64,000 nucleotides of DNA from Phascolarctobacterium sp. (GTDB lineage: Bacteria; Bacillota; Negativicutes; Acidaminococcales; Acidaminococcaceae). The notes under the pieces are model-generated. The model was given only the letters and a program-made list of their open reading frames with translations. It did not search any database and was not told the DNA's origin. Below, piece after piece: positions 42,408 through 52,431 of this stretch; position 1 is the stretch's first letter; each line of letters begins with the position of its first letter. The DNA lies in the NCBI GenBank assembly GCA_030540395.1, contig JAUNWI010000007.1, forward strand, positions 46,617 through 110,616. Direction: 5' to 3'. Made by a program: the position numbers and the translations under genes.

Positions 42408-43559
42408 ATGACTAAGGAAAAGAAAAAATATACAGTGCTATTGCTATCTGCCCCCATTGGCTCAGGCCACAGACTGGCAGCGGAGGCCCTTAAGCAGGTG
42501 TTGAGTAATAATCCTGAGGTGGAGGTTGTGCATGGAAATGTGTTCGACTTTTTCCCACATTTTTTGGGGAGCACCTTTCTGCGCTGCTATTTGTGGATTT
42601 TGGGCTGCTGTCCCTGGCTGTACGAGCTGGCCTATAAATGGGGCAATAGCCAGGGCGGCTCTTTGTGGCTGCGGGGGCTGATTAATCGCAGCTTGGCTTG
42701 GCTGGGAGGCGGCTATCTGCGACGCGTACAGCCAGATGCAGTTATCGCTACCCATGCTACTCCGGCGGGCATTATGTGTTATTATAAGCAAAAGCATCCG
42801 GAGGTCTTTTTGGGTGCGGTGGTGACGGATTTTACGGTGCATAAGTGGTGGCTTTGTGAGGGCGTGGATGCTTATTTTGTGGCAGATGCACGCTTGAAGG
42901 AAAGGATTACAGTTTCAGCTCAGGTGGAAGCCTTTGGCATACCGGTGCGGCAGGAGCTGCAGGGCAATGATTATGCAGCTTGTCGAGCGCAGTATGGCTG
43001 GGACAAGGAAGAAAAGGTGTGCCTCGTAATGGGCGGGGGCGAGGGACTTTTGCCCATGGAGGAAATGCTTGCTGCCCTAACGGCTGCCCACATTGATAAG
43101 CTGCGCTTGGTTGCCATCACCGGTCACAACGAAAAGCTTGCCCACAAGCTGCAGCAACGCTTTGCTATGCATAATCTGCAAGCAAGCAAAAGTACTGACA
43201 AGAATACTGGCAATACTTCTAATCCGGTGGAGATTTATGGTTTTCGTGAGGATGTGCCCCAAATGCTGGCCGGCGCAGATATGATTATTACCAAGGCCGG
43301 GGGCCTGACCTGCGCCGAGGTGCTGGCTTCTGGTCTGGAGCTTTTGCTATACAAGCCCTTGCCAGGTCAGGAGCAGGGCAATGCTAACTTTTTACAGGCT
43401 TATTATGGTGCCAGCGTTTGCCAAAGCTTGGCTGCTTTAGTGGCTGCGGTGGAGCGTGTGGCTAATGCAGAGCGGCCTGTGGAGCCCCAAAAGCCCCAAG
43501 GAAATCCTTTGGCAGCGGAGCAAATTTGCACCTTTGTGCTGCAAAAATTGGCTCCCTAA
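42408..43559 (+). CDS. MGDG-synthase/UgtP-like GT28 glycosyltransferase
   Basis: A 383-residue GT-B glycosyltransferase. The N-terminal domain starts VLLLSAPIGSGHRLAAEALK, typical of monogalactosyldiacylglycerol synthase and processive diacylglycerol glucosyltransferases. VVTDFTVHKWW follows. The C-terminal domain has LVMGGGEG and MIITKAGGLTCAEVLASG for UDP-sugar binding. It most likely glycosylates diacylglycerol at the membrane. ATG 42408 after GTGGTGG is chosen over the GTG at 42378. Confidence 0.83.
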   Translation: MTKEKKKYTVLLLSAPIGSGHRLAAEALKQVLSNNPEVEVVHGNVFDFFPHFLGSTFLRCYLWILGCCPWLYELAYKWGNSQGGSLWLRGLINRSLAWLGGGYLRRVQPDAVIATHATPAGIMCYYKQKHPEVFLGAVVTDFTVHKWWLCEGVDAYFVADARLKERITVSAQVEAFGIPVRQELQGNDYAACRAQYGWDKEEKVCLVMGGGEGLLPMEEMLAALTAAHIDKLRLVAITGHNEKLAHKLQQRFAMHNLQASKSTDKNTGNTSNPVEIYGFREDVPQMLAGADMIITKAGGLTCAEVLASGLELLLYKPLPGQEQGNANFLQAYYGASVCQSLAALVAAVERVANAERPVEPQKPQGNPLAAEQICTFVLQKLAP

Positions 43560-43582
43560 GAAATTGTTTAAAATTTTGCTAC

Positions 43583-43611
43583 TTGACCAATGGGGGTTTC
43601 TTCATTATAAT
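43583..43611 (+). promoter_or_regulatory. Sigma-A-type promoter for dprA
   Basis: TTGACC (43583-43588), 17-nt spacer, TATAAT (43606-43611), about 85 nt before dprA. Confidence 0.75.
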
Positions 43612-43624
43612 GAGAGAAAAATTA

Positions 43625-43668
43625 CCTGCTTAAGCTTTGCCAAAGAAGTGTGTTTTTTAGCAAGCAGG
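43625..43668 (+). promoter_or_regulatory. Stem-loop in dprA leader
   Basis: CCTGCTT (43625-43631) can pair with AAGCAGG (43662-43668), extended outward by partial pairing of GAGAAAAATT with AATTTCTC. It lies between promoter and ribosome site. It is not followed by a T-run and could influence translation or stability; no known riboswitch class was recognised. Confidence 0.35.
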
Positions 43669-43693
43669 AATTTCTCTTTAAGGGATGTAGCGG

Positions 43694-44824
43694 ATGAATA
43701 AAAATGATTCTTTATATTTAGCAGCTATTGGTGCTGTGGGCGGCATTAGCCGCTCTAAGACGCTCAAGCTGGTGCAGGCTTTGGGCTCGGCCCAGGCTGT
43801 GTACGAGGCGGAGCCACAGCAGCTTTTAGCTGCAGGCGTGGTGAAGGAGGAGGCCGTGGCTGCCTTCACCGACAAAAGACGCAAGGATATGCCGGGGCGT
43901 TTGCAAAGGTTTTGCGACCAGCAAGGGGTGCGCTTAATCAGCTATCAGGATGCTTATTATCCTCAATCATTGCTGCGCATTGCTGACCCGCCCTTGGTGC
44001 TTTACGTAAAGGGGGCTTTGCCCACTGCTGGCTATGCCTTGGCAGTTGTCGGCTCCCGTGAGTGTACGGAATATGGCAAAAAAGCAGCCAAGCTGTTCAC
44101 TAAGGATTTGGCACAGCGGGGCATTCCTATTATCAGCGGCGGCGCCCGGGGCATCGATACCGAAGCCCACGAGGCTTGCCTGAGCGTGGGCGGCAAGACG
44201 GTGGCGGTGCTGGGCTGCGGTCTTGATATTGCCTATCCCGAGGAAAATGCCGGGCTTTTTGAACGCATTGTGCGCAGTGGTGGCGCTGTCATCAGCGAAT
44301 ATGCGCCGGGCATGCGACCCTTGGCCAAAAATTTTCCGGCTCGCAATCGTATCATCGTGGGCTTGTCACAGGGTGTTTTGGTGGCCGAAGCCAAGCTCAA
44401 AAGTGGCGCTATCATCACTGCCAACATTGCGGCTGATGAGGGTAGGGATGTGTACTGCGTGCCGGGAAATATCTTTGATGCTACCAGTAAGGGCTGCCAT
44501 GAGCTGATTCGCACAGGGGCCAAGCTGGTGGACACACCCCAGGATATTTTAGAGGACAAGGTGCAGTGGGAGCTGGCTCAAAAGGAAAGGTTTACCCAGC
44601 CTTCTATTTTTGATTTTGCTGAGAGCCAGAAGGAAGCTCCGGCGCCTGTTACATCTGTTCTTGGCGCAAGATTATTGGAGCTTTTGCAGGCGGGCAGCTT
44701 GCCCTTGGAGGCGCTGGTGGAGGAAAGTGGTGCCGACTTTGCCAGTGTAAGTATGGAGCTTTTGGAGCTACAGGGTGCGGGCTTGGTGAGCCAAAACCAA
44801 GCGCTGCATTACTACCGTAGGTAG
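43694..44824 (+). CDS. dprA: DNA processing protein DprA (Smf)
   Basis: A 376-residue DprA, which loads RecA on incoming single-stranded DNA. An N-terminal SAM-like helical part precedes the Rossmann core with VVGSRECTEYGKKAA, the ISGGARGIDTEAHEACL signature, VLGCGLDIAYPEENAGL, and PGNIFDATSKGCHELI. A C-terminal winged-helix (VEESGADFASVSMELLEL) is present. AAGGGA precedes ATG 43694. The dprA-topA-trmFO-xerC-codY order is a conserved Firmicute arrangement. Confidence 0.95.
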   Translation: MNKNDSLYLAAIGAVGGISRSKTLKLVQALGSAQAVYEAEPQQLLAAGVVKEEAVAAFTDKRRKDMPGRLQRFCDQQGVRLISYQDAYYPQSLLRIADPPLVLYVKGALPTAGYALAVVGSRECTEYGKKAAKLFTKDLAQRGIPIISGGARGIDTEAHEACLSVGGKTVAVLGCGLDIAYPEENAGLFERIVRSGGAVISEYAPGMRPLAKNFPARNRIIVGLSQGVLVAEAKLKSGAIITANIAADEGRDVYCVPGNIFDATSKGCHELIRTGAKLVDTPQDILEDKVQWELAQKERFTQPSIFDFAESQKEAPAPVTSVLGARLLELLQAGSLPLEALVEESGADFASVSMELLELQGAGLVSQNQALHYYRR

Positions 44825-44841
44825 GGGGAAAGGAAATGACG

Positions 44842-46986
44842 ATGAATCTGGTTATCGTGGAATCACCCACGAAATCCAAGACTATAGAAAAATTTTTAGG
44901 GAAAAATTATAAGGTTAAGGCTTCCATGGGCCATCTGCGGGATTTGCCCAAAAGCACCTTTGGTGTGGATGTGGAGCATGACTTTGAGCCTAAATACATT
45001 AATATTCGCGGCAAGGGCGAATTAATTAAAGAGCTAAAGACCTTGGCCAAAAGGGCCGATAAGGTTTATCTGGCAACTGACCCTGACCGCGAGGGTGAAG
45101 CAATTAGCTGGCATTTGGCGCATCTGCTTGATTTAAATGAACAGCAAAATTGTCGTATTGAATTCCACGAAATCACTGGTACCGCGGTAAAGGATGCCAT
45201 TAAGCATCCCCGCACCATTGATATGGATATGGTCAACGCCCAGCAGGCTCGCCGTATTTTGGACCGTATTGTGGGCTACGAGCTGAGCCCTCTTTTGTGG
45301 CGCAAGGTGCGCAAGGGCTTGAGCGCCGGCCGTGTGCAATCCGTGGCGGTTAAAATTGTGGCCGACCGTGATAGAGAAATTGAAGCCTTTGTGCCCGAGG
45401 AATATTGGACCTTAAATGCCAAGCTGCGGGAGACTGCCAAGGCGCCGATTTTTGAGGCGGAGGCTGTTAAGTACAAGGGGAAAAAGCTGGAGCTGAAGAA
45501 TGCTGAGCAGGCTCATGCAGCAGAGGCTGCCCTGGCCAAGGCACAGTACATTGTCAGCAAGGCCGAGCGCAAGGAGCGCAAGCGCCATCCTGTGCCGCCC
45601 TTTACCACCTCCAATCTGCAGCAGGAGGCCAATAAAAAGCTGAATTTTTCTGCGAAGAAGACCATGATGGTGGCCCAACAGCTCTACGAAGGTGTGAGCC
45701 TGGGCAAGGCCGCTGTGGGCCTCATTACCTACATGAGAACGGACTCCGTGCGTTTGGCAGATGTGGCCATTGACGAGATTCGTGAATACATTAAGAACAA
45801 TTTGGGCAATGAATTCTGTTCGCCCAAGCCCAATCATTATAGTGCTAAAAAGAATGCTCAGGACGCTCACGAGGCTATTCGCCCCACCAGCGTGCTGCGT
45901 ACTCCCGAAGAAATTGCCAAATACCTCACTGTGGACCAGCTGAAGCTGTACACCCTGATTTGGAAGCGGGCAGTGGCTAGCCAAATGAGCGATGCATTGT
46001 ACGATATGACCACACTGCTCATTGATGCAGACGATTATCAGCTGCGCGCTACAGGCTCCGTGCTGCGTTTCCCTGGCTTTTTGGCCATCAACAGCAAGCT
46101 CAGCGATGAGGAAAAGGATAAAACCGTGCCTTATATCGAGGAGGGCAAGCAGCTAGTGCTGCACAAGCTGATGCCGGCGGAGCAGCACTTTACCGAGCCC
46201 CCTGCTCATTTTACTGAAGCCACGCTGATTAAGGAGCTTGAGGAAAAGGGCATTGGTCGTCCCTCCACCTATGCACCCACTATCGTAACCATTATTGCAC
46301 GTGGCTATGTGGTGAAGGAGGGCAAAAAGCTCCTGATTACGGAGCTGGGCAACCAGACCACGGATATGCTGACCCAGTATTTCCAAGGCCTTATCAGCAT
46401 TCCTTTTTCTGCAACCATGGAGGCAGACCTGGACCTGATTGCTGAAGAAAAGGCTAATTGGGTAGAGGTATTGCGCAAGTTCTATGACCCCTTTAAGCAG
46501 GACGTGAAGCGCTTTGAGGACGAATGCCCGGCGCTGCCGCCGGCACCGCCGGAGGTTAGCGATGTGCAGTGCGAAAAATGCGGTGCCATGATGGTCATCA
46601 AGGAAGGTCGCTTTGGCAAATTCCTGGCCTGCCCCAATTTCCCCAACTGCCGCAATGCTAAGCCCATTGTGAAGAAGATTGGGGTGCCATGCCCCGTTTG
46701 TGGCGGCGAGATTATCGAGCGCAGAACTAAAACGGGTAAGATTTTTTATGGCTGCGAAAAGTATCCCGAATGCCAGTTTACTACCTGGGACCTGCCTCTC
46801 AACGAAAGCTGTCCCAAGTGTGGGCAGATGCTAGTGGAGCATACGGAAAGAAATGGGCGCAAGCGTAAGTATTGCAGCAATCCGGAATGCGCTAACGCCA
46901 GACCCATCCGTGCGGTGGTCAAGGAGGAGGCTCCTGCCAAGGCTGCCAGCACCACTAGAGCTAGGAAAACCACCAAAAAACAGTAA
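44842..46986 (+). CDS. topA: DNA topoisomerase I
   Basis: A 714-residue type IA topoisomerase relaxing negative supercoils. The N-terminal TOPRIM starts LVIVESPTKSKTIEKFLG and has DPDREGEAI. The active-site tyrosine is Y297 in TYMRTDSVRL. The C-terminus carries three Cys4 zinc ribbons, at about 595-625 (CEKCG...CPNFPNC), 635-660 (CPVCG...CEKYPEC) and 675-695 (CPKCG...CSNPEC). ATG 44842 fits GAAAGGA with about 7 nt spacing; ATG 44836 is too near. Confidence 0.96.
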   Translation: MNLVIVESPTKSKTIEKFLGKNYKVKASMGHLRDLPKSTFGVDVEHDFEPKYINIRGKGELIKELKTLAKRADKVYLATDPDREGEAISWHLAHLLDLNEQQNCRIEFHEITGTAVKDAIKHPRTIDMDMVNAQQARRILDRIVGYELSPLLWRKVRKGLSAGRVQSVAVKIVADRDREIEAFVPEEYWTLNAKLRETAKAPIFEAEAVKYKGKKLELKNAEQAHAAEAALAKAQYIVSKAERKERKRHPVPPFTTSNLQQEANKKLNFSAKKTMMVAQQLYEGVSLGKAAVGLITYMRTDSVRLADVAIDEIREYIKNNLGNEFCSPKPNHYSAKKNAQDAHEAIRPTSVLRTPEEIAKYLTVDQLKLYTLIWKRAVASQMSDALYDMTTLLIDADDYQLRATGSVLRFPGFLAINSKLSDEEKDKTVPYIEEGKQLVLHKLMPAEQHFTEPPAHFTEATLIKELEEKGIGRPSTYAPTIVTIIARGYVVKEGKKLLITELGNQTTDMLTQYFQGLISIPFSATMEADLDLIAEEKANWVEVLRKFYDPFKQDVKRFEDECPALPPAPPEVSDVQCEKCGAMMVIKEGRFGKFLACPNFPNCRNAKPIVKKIGVPCPVCGGEIIERRTKTGKIFYGCEKYPECQFTTWDLPLNESCPKCGQMLVEHTERNGRKRKYCSNPECANARPIRAVVKEEAPAKAASTTRARKTTKKQ

Positions 46987-47004
46987 GAGTAAAGGATAAA
47001 ATAC

Positions 47005-48342
47005 ATGAACCCCATTCATATTATTGGTGCCGGCTTGGCTGGCTGCGAAGCAGCCAATCAGGTAACCAAGCACGGTATTCCCGTTATTTTACACGAAATG
47101 CGTCCTGTAAAAAGTGACGCAGCCCATAAAACCGACTATTTCGCCGAGCTGGTGTGTAGCAATAGCCTGCGGGCAGCAAACATTGAAAATGCCGTGGGTC
47201 TCCTAAAGGAGGAGATGCGTCGCCTGGGCTCCTTAATCATGGAGCAGGCGGACCAGCATCAGGTGCCTGCTGGTGGTGCCTTGGCCGTGGATAGAGATGG
47301 CTTTGCCGCTGGCGTCACGGAGGCCGTACACAGCAATCCCTTGGTGACCATTGTTCACGAGGAGGTTACTGATTTGCGCTCCTTGGAGGGCATAGTAATT
47401 GTAGCCAGTGGTCCCTTGACCAGCGATGCTCTCTTTGCCAATATTCAAGAGCTGCTGCAAAAGGAGTACTTCCATTTCTTTGACGCCGCAGCACCCATTG
47501 TCACTGCCGAATCCTTGGATTATGACAAGGTCTATCGTGCCTCCCGCTATGACAAGGGTGGTGCCGATTATTTGAACTGCCCCTTCTACACCAAGGAGGA
47601 GTATGTAGCCTTTTGGCAAGCTCTGTGTAGTGCGGAAAGCGCGCCGGTGAAGGATTTTGAGCATGATGTGTTTGAAGCCTGCATGCCCATTGAGGAAATG
47701 GCTGCCAGGGGCGAGGATACCATGCGCTTTGGCCCTTTAAAGCCCGTGGGACTTATCGACCCGCGCAATGGTAAGGAGGCTTATGCAGTAGTGCAGCTGC
47801 GTCAGGATAACGCTGCTGCTTCCCTGTATAATATCGTGGGCTTCCAAACTCATTTGAAATGGGGCGAGCAAAAGCGTGTTTTTGGCATGATTCCCGGCTT
47901 GGAAAAGGCTGAATTTGTGCGCTATGGCGTGATGCATAAGAACACCTATCTGAATTCTCCCCAGCTTTTAGATGAGCATTTTTGTCTGCGTCAGGACCAA
48001 CGCTTTTATTTTGCCGGACAGATGACCGGCGTTGAGGGCTATGTGGAATCCGCAGCCTCCGGCCTTATGGCGGGTCTGGCGGCAGCAAGAGCAGCTCTTG
48101 GCTTGTCCAAGGTGGCTTTTCCGGCGGAAACTGCTCACGGAGCCTTGGCTAAGTATATTAGCAATGAGGCTATTGAAAACTTCCAGCCCATGAATATCAA
48201 TTTTGGTCTGATTCCGCCCTTGACTGTGCGCATTCGCAAGAAGAGGGAAAAGAATGCCCAAATCGCTGCCAGAGCCTTAGAAGCCTTAGAGCTCTTCCAA
48301 GGCCAACTAAAAAATACTCTTCAGGCTGAAGATTTAACTTGA
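47005..48342 (+). CDS. trmFO: tRNA (uracil-54-C5)-methyltransferase, folate-dependent TrmFO
   Basis: A 445-residue FAD protein forming m5U54 in tRNA with methylenetetrahydrofolate. The N-terminal FAD loop is [16 protein letters not shown], followed by VILHEMRP and [10 protein letters not shown], both standard for TrmFO (formerly Gid). The C-terminal [18 protein letters not shown] is also diagnostic. It follows topA as in other Firmicutes and ends before an intrinsic terminator. Confidence 0.96.
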   Translation: MNPIHIIGAGLAGCEAANQVTKHGIPVILHEMRPVKSDAAHKTDYFAELVCSNSLRAANIENAVGLLKEEMRRLGSLIMEQADQHQVPAGGALAVDRDGFAAGVTEAVHSNPLVTIVHEEVTDLRSLEGIVIVASGPLTSDALFANIQELLQKEYFHFFDAAAPIVTAESLDYDKVYRASRYDKGGADYLNCPFYTKEEYVAFWQALCSAESAPVKDFEHDVFEACMPIEEMAARGEDTMRFGPLKPVGLIDPRNGKEAYAVVQLRQDNAAASLYNIVGFQTHLKWGEQKRVFGMIPGLEKAEFVRYGVMHKNTYLNSPQLLDEHFCLRQDQRFYFAGQMTGVEGYVESAASGLMAGLAAARAALGLSKVAFPAETAHGALAKYISNEAIENFQPMNINFGLIPPLTVRIRKKREKNAQIAARALEALELFQGQLKNTLQAEDLT

Positions 48343-48403
48343 CAGCAAGGCTTTGTTAGTTTATTATAAGTTTAATAATTTTCTAAATGCTGTTTCAAAG
48401 ACG

Positions 48404-48440
48404 AACAGTGCTCTTGAGGGGCACTGTTTTTCTGTTTTTT
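48404..48440 (+). terminator. Intrinsic terminator after trmFO
   Basis: AACAGTGC (48404-48411) and GCACTGTT (48421-48428) with loop TCTTGAGGG, followed by a T-rich run. It splits topA-trmFO from xerC-codY. Confidence 0.85.
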
Positions 48441-48547
48441 GCAGGAAGATTTTGATGTACTGATTAGATTATTGCGAATAATTCTAATTGATACTTGTAT
48501 TCAGAAGATTTTTGTGTTAGGATATTGACGGAGGAGTTCGATTTTTT

Positions 48548-49456
48548 ATGACGACGACTTTTGAGCAATACCCTGAAAGGTTTTTGAGCTATTTAACAGT
48601 GGAAAAGGCTTGCTCGCAGCTGACTGTGACCAATTATCGTAAGGATTTGGCTGGCTTTGCCGCCTTTTGGCGGGAGCACGCTCAGGGAGCAGTGCTGTGG
48701 GAGCGGGTGAGTGCCTTGGATATAAGGGCTTATCTGGCCTTTCTCAATGAGAAGGGCTATGCCCGGCGCACCATTGCCCGCAGAATATCAGCTCTACGTT
48801 CCTTTTACAAATTTTTGGTCCGAGAAAACATTCTGGAGGCCAGCCCTTTAACTAAGGTGCGTTCGCCCAAGCTGGAAAAAAAGCTGCCCAGCTTTTTAGA
48901 CGAGGTGGAAATCGACGAGCTTTTGGCTCTGCCCGATAGCAAACCCTTAGGGCGGAGGGATCAGGCCGTGTTGGAGCTTTTGTATGCTACTGGCTGCCGC
49001 GTCAGCGAGCTGGTGGGCCTGACGTTGGAGCGTTTGGATTTAAGCAATCGTTTCGTGATTTTGTTGGGCAAGGGTAATAAGGAGCGCTTAGTGCCGCTGG
49101 GCAACACCTGTTGTCAGGCCGTAGCTGCCTATTATCCCTATAGGCAGGAGCTGATGCAAAAATACCATGCTGAGCAGCACGATTTTGTTTTTGTCAATAG
49201 CCGTGGCGGCGTGTTGACGGACCGTAGTGTAAGGCGTATTTTGGACAAATACATCAGCCAGCTGGCCTTGAGAAAGCAGGTCAGTCCCCACACCATCAGG
49301 CATACCTTTGCTACCCATCTATTGGGGCACGGAGCGGATTTACGGGCGGTGCAGGAGCTCTTGGGCCATGCGAATCTATCCACTACCCAAATCTATGCAC
49401 ATGTTACTACGGAGCGCATTGCTGCTGTTTACAAAAAAAATCATCCTAGAGCTTAG
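48548..49456 (+). CDS. xerC: Tyrosine recombinase XerC
   Basis: A 302-residue tyrosine recombinase that resolves chromosome dimers at dif. An N-terminal SAM-like core-binding domain (about 1-105) is followed by the catalytic domain with R151 (TGCRVSELV), K175, H248 and R251 (HTIRHTFATHLL), H274 (LGHANLSTT) and Y283 (QIYAHV). Its place between trmFO and codY is the codV/xerC position in Bacillus. GGAGGAG precedes ATG 48548. The hslV and hslU genes usually between xerC and codY are absent. Confidence 0.92.
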   Translation: MTTTFEQYPERFLSYLTVEKACSQLTVTNYRKDLAGFAAFWREHAQGAVLWERVSALDIRAYLAFLNEKGYARRTIARRISALRSFYKFLVRENILEASPLTKVRSPKLEKKLPSFLDEVEIDELLALPDSKPLGRRDQAVLELLYATGCRVSELVGLTLERLDLSNRFVILLGKGNKERLVPLGNTCCQAVAAYYPYRQELMQKYHAEQHDFVFVNSRGGVLTDRSVRRILDKYISQLALRKQVSPHTIRHTFATHLLGHGADLRAVQELLGHANLSTTQIYAHVTTERIAAVYKKNHPRA

Positions 49457-49477
49457 TTTGAAATGAGGAGGCAAATC

Positions 49478-50260
49478 ATGGAGTTATTAGAGAAAACAAG
49501 AAAAATTAACAGATTATTACAAAGAGAAGAAAAGGTGGAGTATAATGCTATCGCTGAATTGTTGCGTGATGTAATCCAAGCCAATACCTATATCGTAGGC
49601 AGCCTTGGCGAGGTTAAGGGCTATGCTCTCATTCATGAATTCGAATGTGATATTATGCGCGAGCAGGTGTTGGACGGCAAATGCTTCCCTGATGATTACA
49701 TGAACTTTATCATGCGCGTTAAGGAAACTTTGGCTAATATTCCCCATGAGAACCAAAATTGTTCCTTCATCACCAATACCAAATGCATTTTTAAGGATAA
49801 AATGACCACCGTAGTGCCTATTTATGGCAATGGCGAGCGCATTGGTACCTTGATTGTTGCCAAGTATGATGCAAGCTTTAACGATGAAGATTTGCTTCTG
49901 GCTGAATATGCTGCTACTGTTTTGGGTGTAGAAATTCTCCACGATAGAGAAACCATGATGGCTGAGGATGTACGCAAAAAGGCCATGGTACAGGTGGCCT
50001 TTGATACCCTGAGCTACTCTGAAATGGAAGCTATTATCAATATTTTGACTGAGCTGAAGGGTCATGAGGGCCTATTGGTTGCCTCCAAGATTGCTGATAG
50101 AGTAGGTATTACCCGTTCCGTAATCGTCAATGCTCTGCGCAAATTTGAAAGCGCCGGTCTTATTGAAACTAAATCCCTGGGCATGAAGGGCACCTATATC
50201 CGCGTGCTCAATGATATGCTCTTTGAAGAGCTTGTAAAGAGAACCAAACACAGACTGTAA
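49478..50260 (+). CDS. codY: GTP- and branched-chain-amino-acid-sensing regulator CodY
   Basis: A 260-residue CodY, the global repressor of nutrient-limitation genes in low-GC Gram-positives. The N-terminal GAF domain begins MELLEKTRKINRLLQ, and the C-terminal winged helix-turn-helix includes ASKIADRVGITRSVIVNAL, nearly identical to the Bacillus recognition helix. ATG 49478 follows GAGGAGG by 7 nt; ATG 49463 overlaps that site. Its presence next to an LPS locus is a good marker for Negativicutes. A terminator follows directly. Confidence 0.96.
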   Translation: MELLEKTRKINRLLQREEKVEYNAIAELLRDVIQANTYIVGSLGEVKGYALIHEFECDIMREQVLDGKCFPDDYMNFIMRVKETLANIPHENQNCSFITNTKCIFKDKMTTVVPIYGNGERIGTLIVAKYDASFNDEDLLLAEYAATVLGVEILHDRETMMAEDVRKKAMVQVAFDTLSYSEMEAIINILTELKGHEGLLVASKIADRVGITRSVIVNALRKFESAGLIETKSLGMKGTYIRVLNDMLFEELVKRTKHRL

Positions 50261-50272
50261 AATACTGAAAAT

Positions 50273-50305
50273 GCCGGAGATTCTGAGGAGTCTCCGGTTT
50301 TTTTG
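50273..50305 (+). terminator. Intrinsic terminator after codY
   Basis: CCGGAGA (50274-50280) and TCTCCGG (50291-50297), followed by seven T residues. Confidence 0.88.
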
Positions 50306-50325
50306 TTTATATGTAAAATAAATAG

Positions 50326-50353
50326 TGTACAAGATATCAAAACATGTTATAAT
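50326..50353 (+). promoter_or_regulatory. Extended -10 promoter for transketolase gene
   Basis: TGTTATAAT (50345-50353) is an extended -10 element with a weak -35 TGTACA (50326-50331, 16-nt spacer). It lies about 40 nt before the start. Confidence 0.6.
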
Positions 50354-50391
50354 AGCAGTAGGCATTTTTCACGAAAATGGAGGTTGTTTCA

Positions 50392-52374
50392 ATGCAAAAA
50401 ATTGATCAGGCTTGTGTTAATACTCTGCGCTTTTTGGCTGCGGACCAGGTTGAGAAGGCAAAATCCGGTCATCCGGGCTTCCCCTTGGGCACCGCACCCT
50501 TGATGTATACTATTTGGGATCGCTATATGAGCTACAATCCCGCTAACCCCAATTGGTTTAACCGCGACCGCTTCATTCTTTCTCCCGGTCATGGTAGTGC
50601 TCTGCTTTATGCTATGCTGCATTTGGCTGGCTATGATCTATCCTTGGAGGAGCTGAAGAACTTCCGTCAATGGGGCAGCAAAACTCCTGGCCATCCTGAA
50701 TACGGCCTGACTCCCGGCGTTGATGTTTCCACCGGTCCCTTGGGCCATGGCTTTGCTATGGGCGTTGGCTTTGCTATCGCCGAGGCTATGCTGGCAGGCA
50801 CCTATAATAAACCTGATTTCCCGGTTATTGACCACTATACCTATGGCCTGACCTCTGACGGCGATTTGATGGAGGGCGTTTCCTGCGAAGCTGCTTCCTT
50901 GGCCGGCACCTTGGGCTTGGGTAAATTGATTTACTTATATGACGACAACAAGATTACCATTGAGGGCGACACCTCTATTGCCTTTACTGAGGATGTAGAA
51001 GCACGCTTCAAGGCTTATGGCTGGCAGGTGCTGCGCGTAGCTGATTCCGAGGATGTAGAGGCTATGGCTGCTGCTATTAAGGAGGCACAGGCTGATACCA
51101 CCCATCCGTCCCTGATTATCGTGCGCACTCATATTGGCTTTGGCAGCCCCAAACAGGACAGTCCCTCCTGCCATGGTGAGCCCTTGGGTGCCGATGCTTT
51201 GGCAGCAACCAAGGAAAAGGCTGGCTGGCCCCAGGAAATGTTCCATGTTCCTGCTGAAGCCAAGGAGCATTTTGCAGCTAAGCTGCCCGCTTGTGCAAAG
51301 GCTGAGGCTGATTGGAACGCTTTGATGGATGATTACAAGGCTTGCTATCCGGAGCTGGCAGCAGAATTGGCTGACCGCATGGCTGGCAAGATTAACGTAG
51401 ATTTGGAAGCCTTGGAGGCGCTCTTCAAGGAGCAAACCAAGAGTGCAACCCGTGCCTCCAGCGGCGATGTTATCCAAAAGCTGGCTGAGCAGGTTCCTGC
51501 TTTGGTTGGCGGTAGTGCTGACCTGGGCCCCTCCAACAAAACTGTGATGAAGGCTGGGGGTTACTTCTCCAAGCTGGACCACAAGGGCCGCAACATTCAT
51601 TTTGGTGTACGCGAGCACGCTATGGGTACCGTATTAAACGGCTTGGCTCTCCATGGTGGCTTTGTTCCCTTTGGTGGCACCTTCCTGGTATTTGCTGACT
51701 TCCTGCGTCCCACCATTCGCATGGCTGCTCTCATGGGCATCCAATCTATTTTCGTTTTGACCCATGACTCCATTGCCTTGGGCGAGGATGGTCCGACCCA
51801 TCAACCCATCGAAACTACCATGGGCCTGCGCCTGATTCCTAATGTTTCCGTAATTCGTCCTGCAGACGCTTTGGAAACTGCTGTAGCTTGGCAACAAGCT
51901 TGTCTGAATAAGACTAAGCCCACCTGCTTGCTGCTCAGCCGTCAAAATCTGCCTGTTATGCACGAGTATGCAGCTGTAATTCATGAAAATGCTGCTAAGG
52001 GTGCTTATGTTCTGAGCCCGGCTAAGGAGACTGCAAAGGTTGTTTTGATTGGCACCGGCAGTGAGGTTGAATTGGCACTGAAGGCACAAGCTAAGCTGGC
52101 TGAGGAAGGCATTGACGCAAGTGTAGTATCCATGCCCAGCTGGGATTTGTTCGATGCTCAAAGCGAGGAATACAAGGAAAGCGTATTGCCTGCGGGCGTA
52201 ACTAAATTTGCTGTGGAAGCAGGCGTTCCCTATGGCTGGAGCCGCTACACCGGCAGCGAAAAGAACGTGCTTGGCATTACCACCTTTGGCGCTTCTGCAC
52301 CCGGTGGCGTAATGCTGGAAAAATATGGCTTTACTGTGGACAATCTGGTTGCCAAGGTTAAAGCAGTGCTGTAA
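50392..52374 (+). CDS. tkt: Transketolase
   Basis: A 660-residue full-length thiamine-diphosphate transketolase of the non-oxidative pentose phosphate pathway. It has KSGHPGFPLGTAPL at the N-terminus, the cofactor motif SDGDLMEGVSCEAASLAG followed by IYLYDDNKIT, and FGVREHAMG and THDSIALGEDGPTHQP in the pyrimidine domain. ATG 50392 has TGGAGGT at proper spacing; ATG 50377 overlaps it. Sedoheptulose 7-phosphate, its product, is the substrate of gmhA in the glycan locus. Confidence 0.95.
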   Translation: MQKIDQACVNTLRFLAADQVEKAKSGHPGFPLGTAPLMYTIWDRYMSYNPANPNWFNRDRFILSPGHGSALLYAMLHLAGYDLSLEELKNFRQWGSKTPGHPEYGLTPGVDVSTGPLGHGFAMGVGFAIAEAMLAGTYNKPDFPVIDHYTYGLTSDGDLMEGVSCEAASLAGTLGLGKLIYLYDDNKITIEGDTSIAFTEDVEARFKAYGWQVLRVADSEDVEAMAAAIKEAQADTTHPSLIIVRTHIGFGSPKQDSPSCHGEPLGADALAATKEKAGWPQEMFHVPAEAKEHFAAKLPACAKAEADWNALMDDYKACYPELAAELADRMAGKINVDLEALEALFKEQTKSATRASSGDVIQKLAEQVPALVGGSADLGPSNKTVMKAGGYFSKLDHKGRNIHFGVREHAMGTVLNGLALHGGFVPFGGTFLVFADFLRPTIRMAALMGIQSIFVLTHDSIALGEDGPTHQPIETTMGLRLIPNVSVIRPADALETAVAWQQACLNKTKPTCLLLSRQNLPVMHEYAAVIHENAAKGAYVLSPAKETAKVVLIGTGSEVELALKAQAKLAEEGIDASVVSMPSWDLFDAQSEEYKESVLPAGVTKFAVEAGVPYGWSRYTGSEKNVLGITTFGASAPGGVMLEKYGFTVDNLVAKVKAVL

Positions 52375-52398
52375 GCAAAATATTTGGCGTGAATTTTG

Positions 52399-52431
52399 GG
52401 ACCGGGGATGCAGTGCGTCCTCGGTCCTTTT
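52399..52431 (+). terminator. Intrinsic terminator after tkt
   Basis: GGACCGGGGA (52399-52408) pairs with TCCTCGGTCC (52418-52427) with one G-U pair, then TTTT. It lies just before thiD. Confidence 0.75.
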
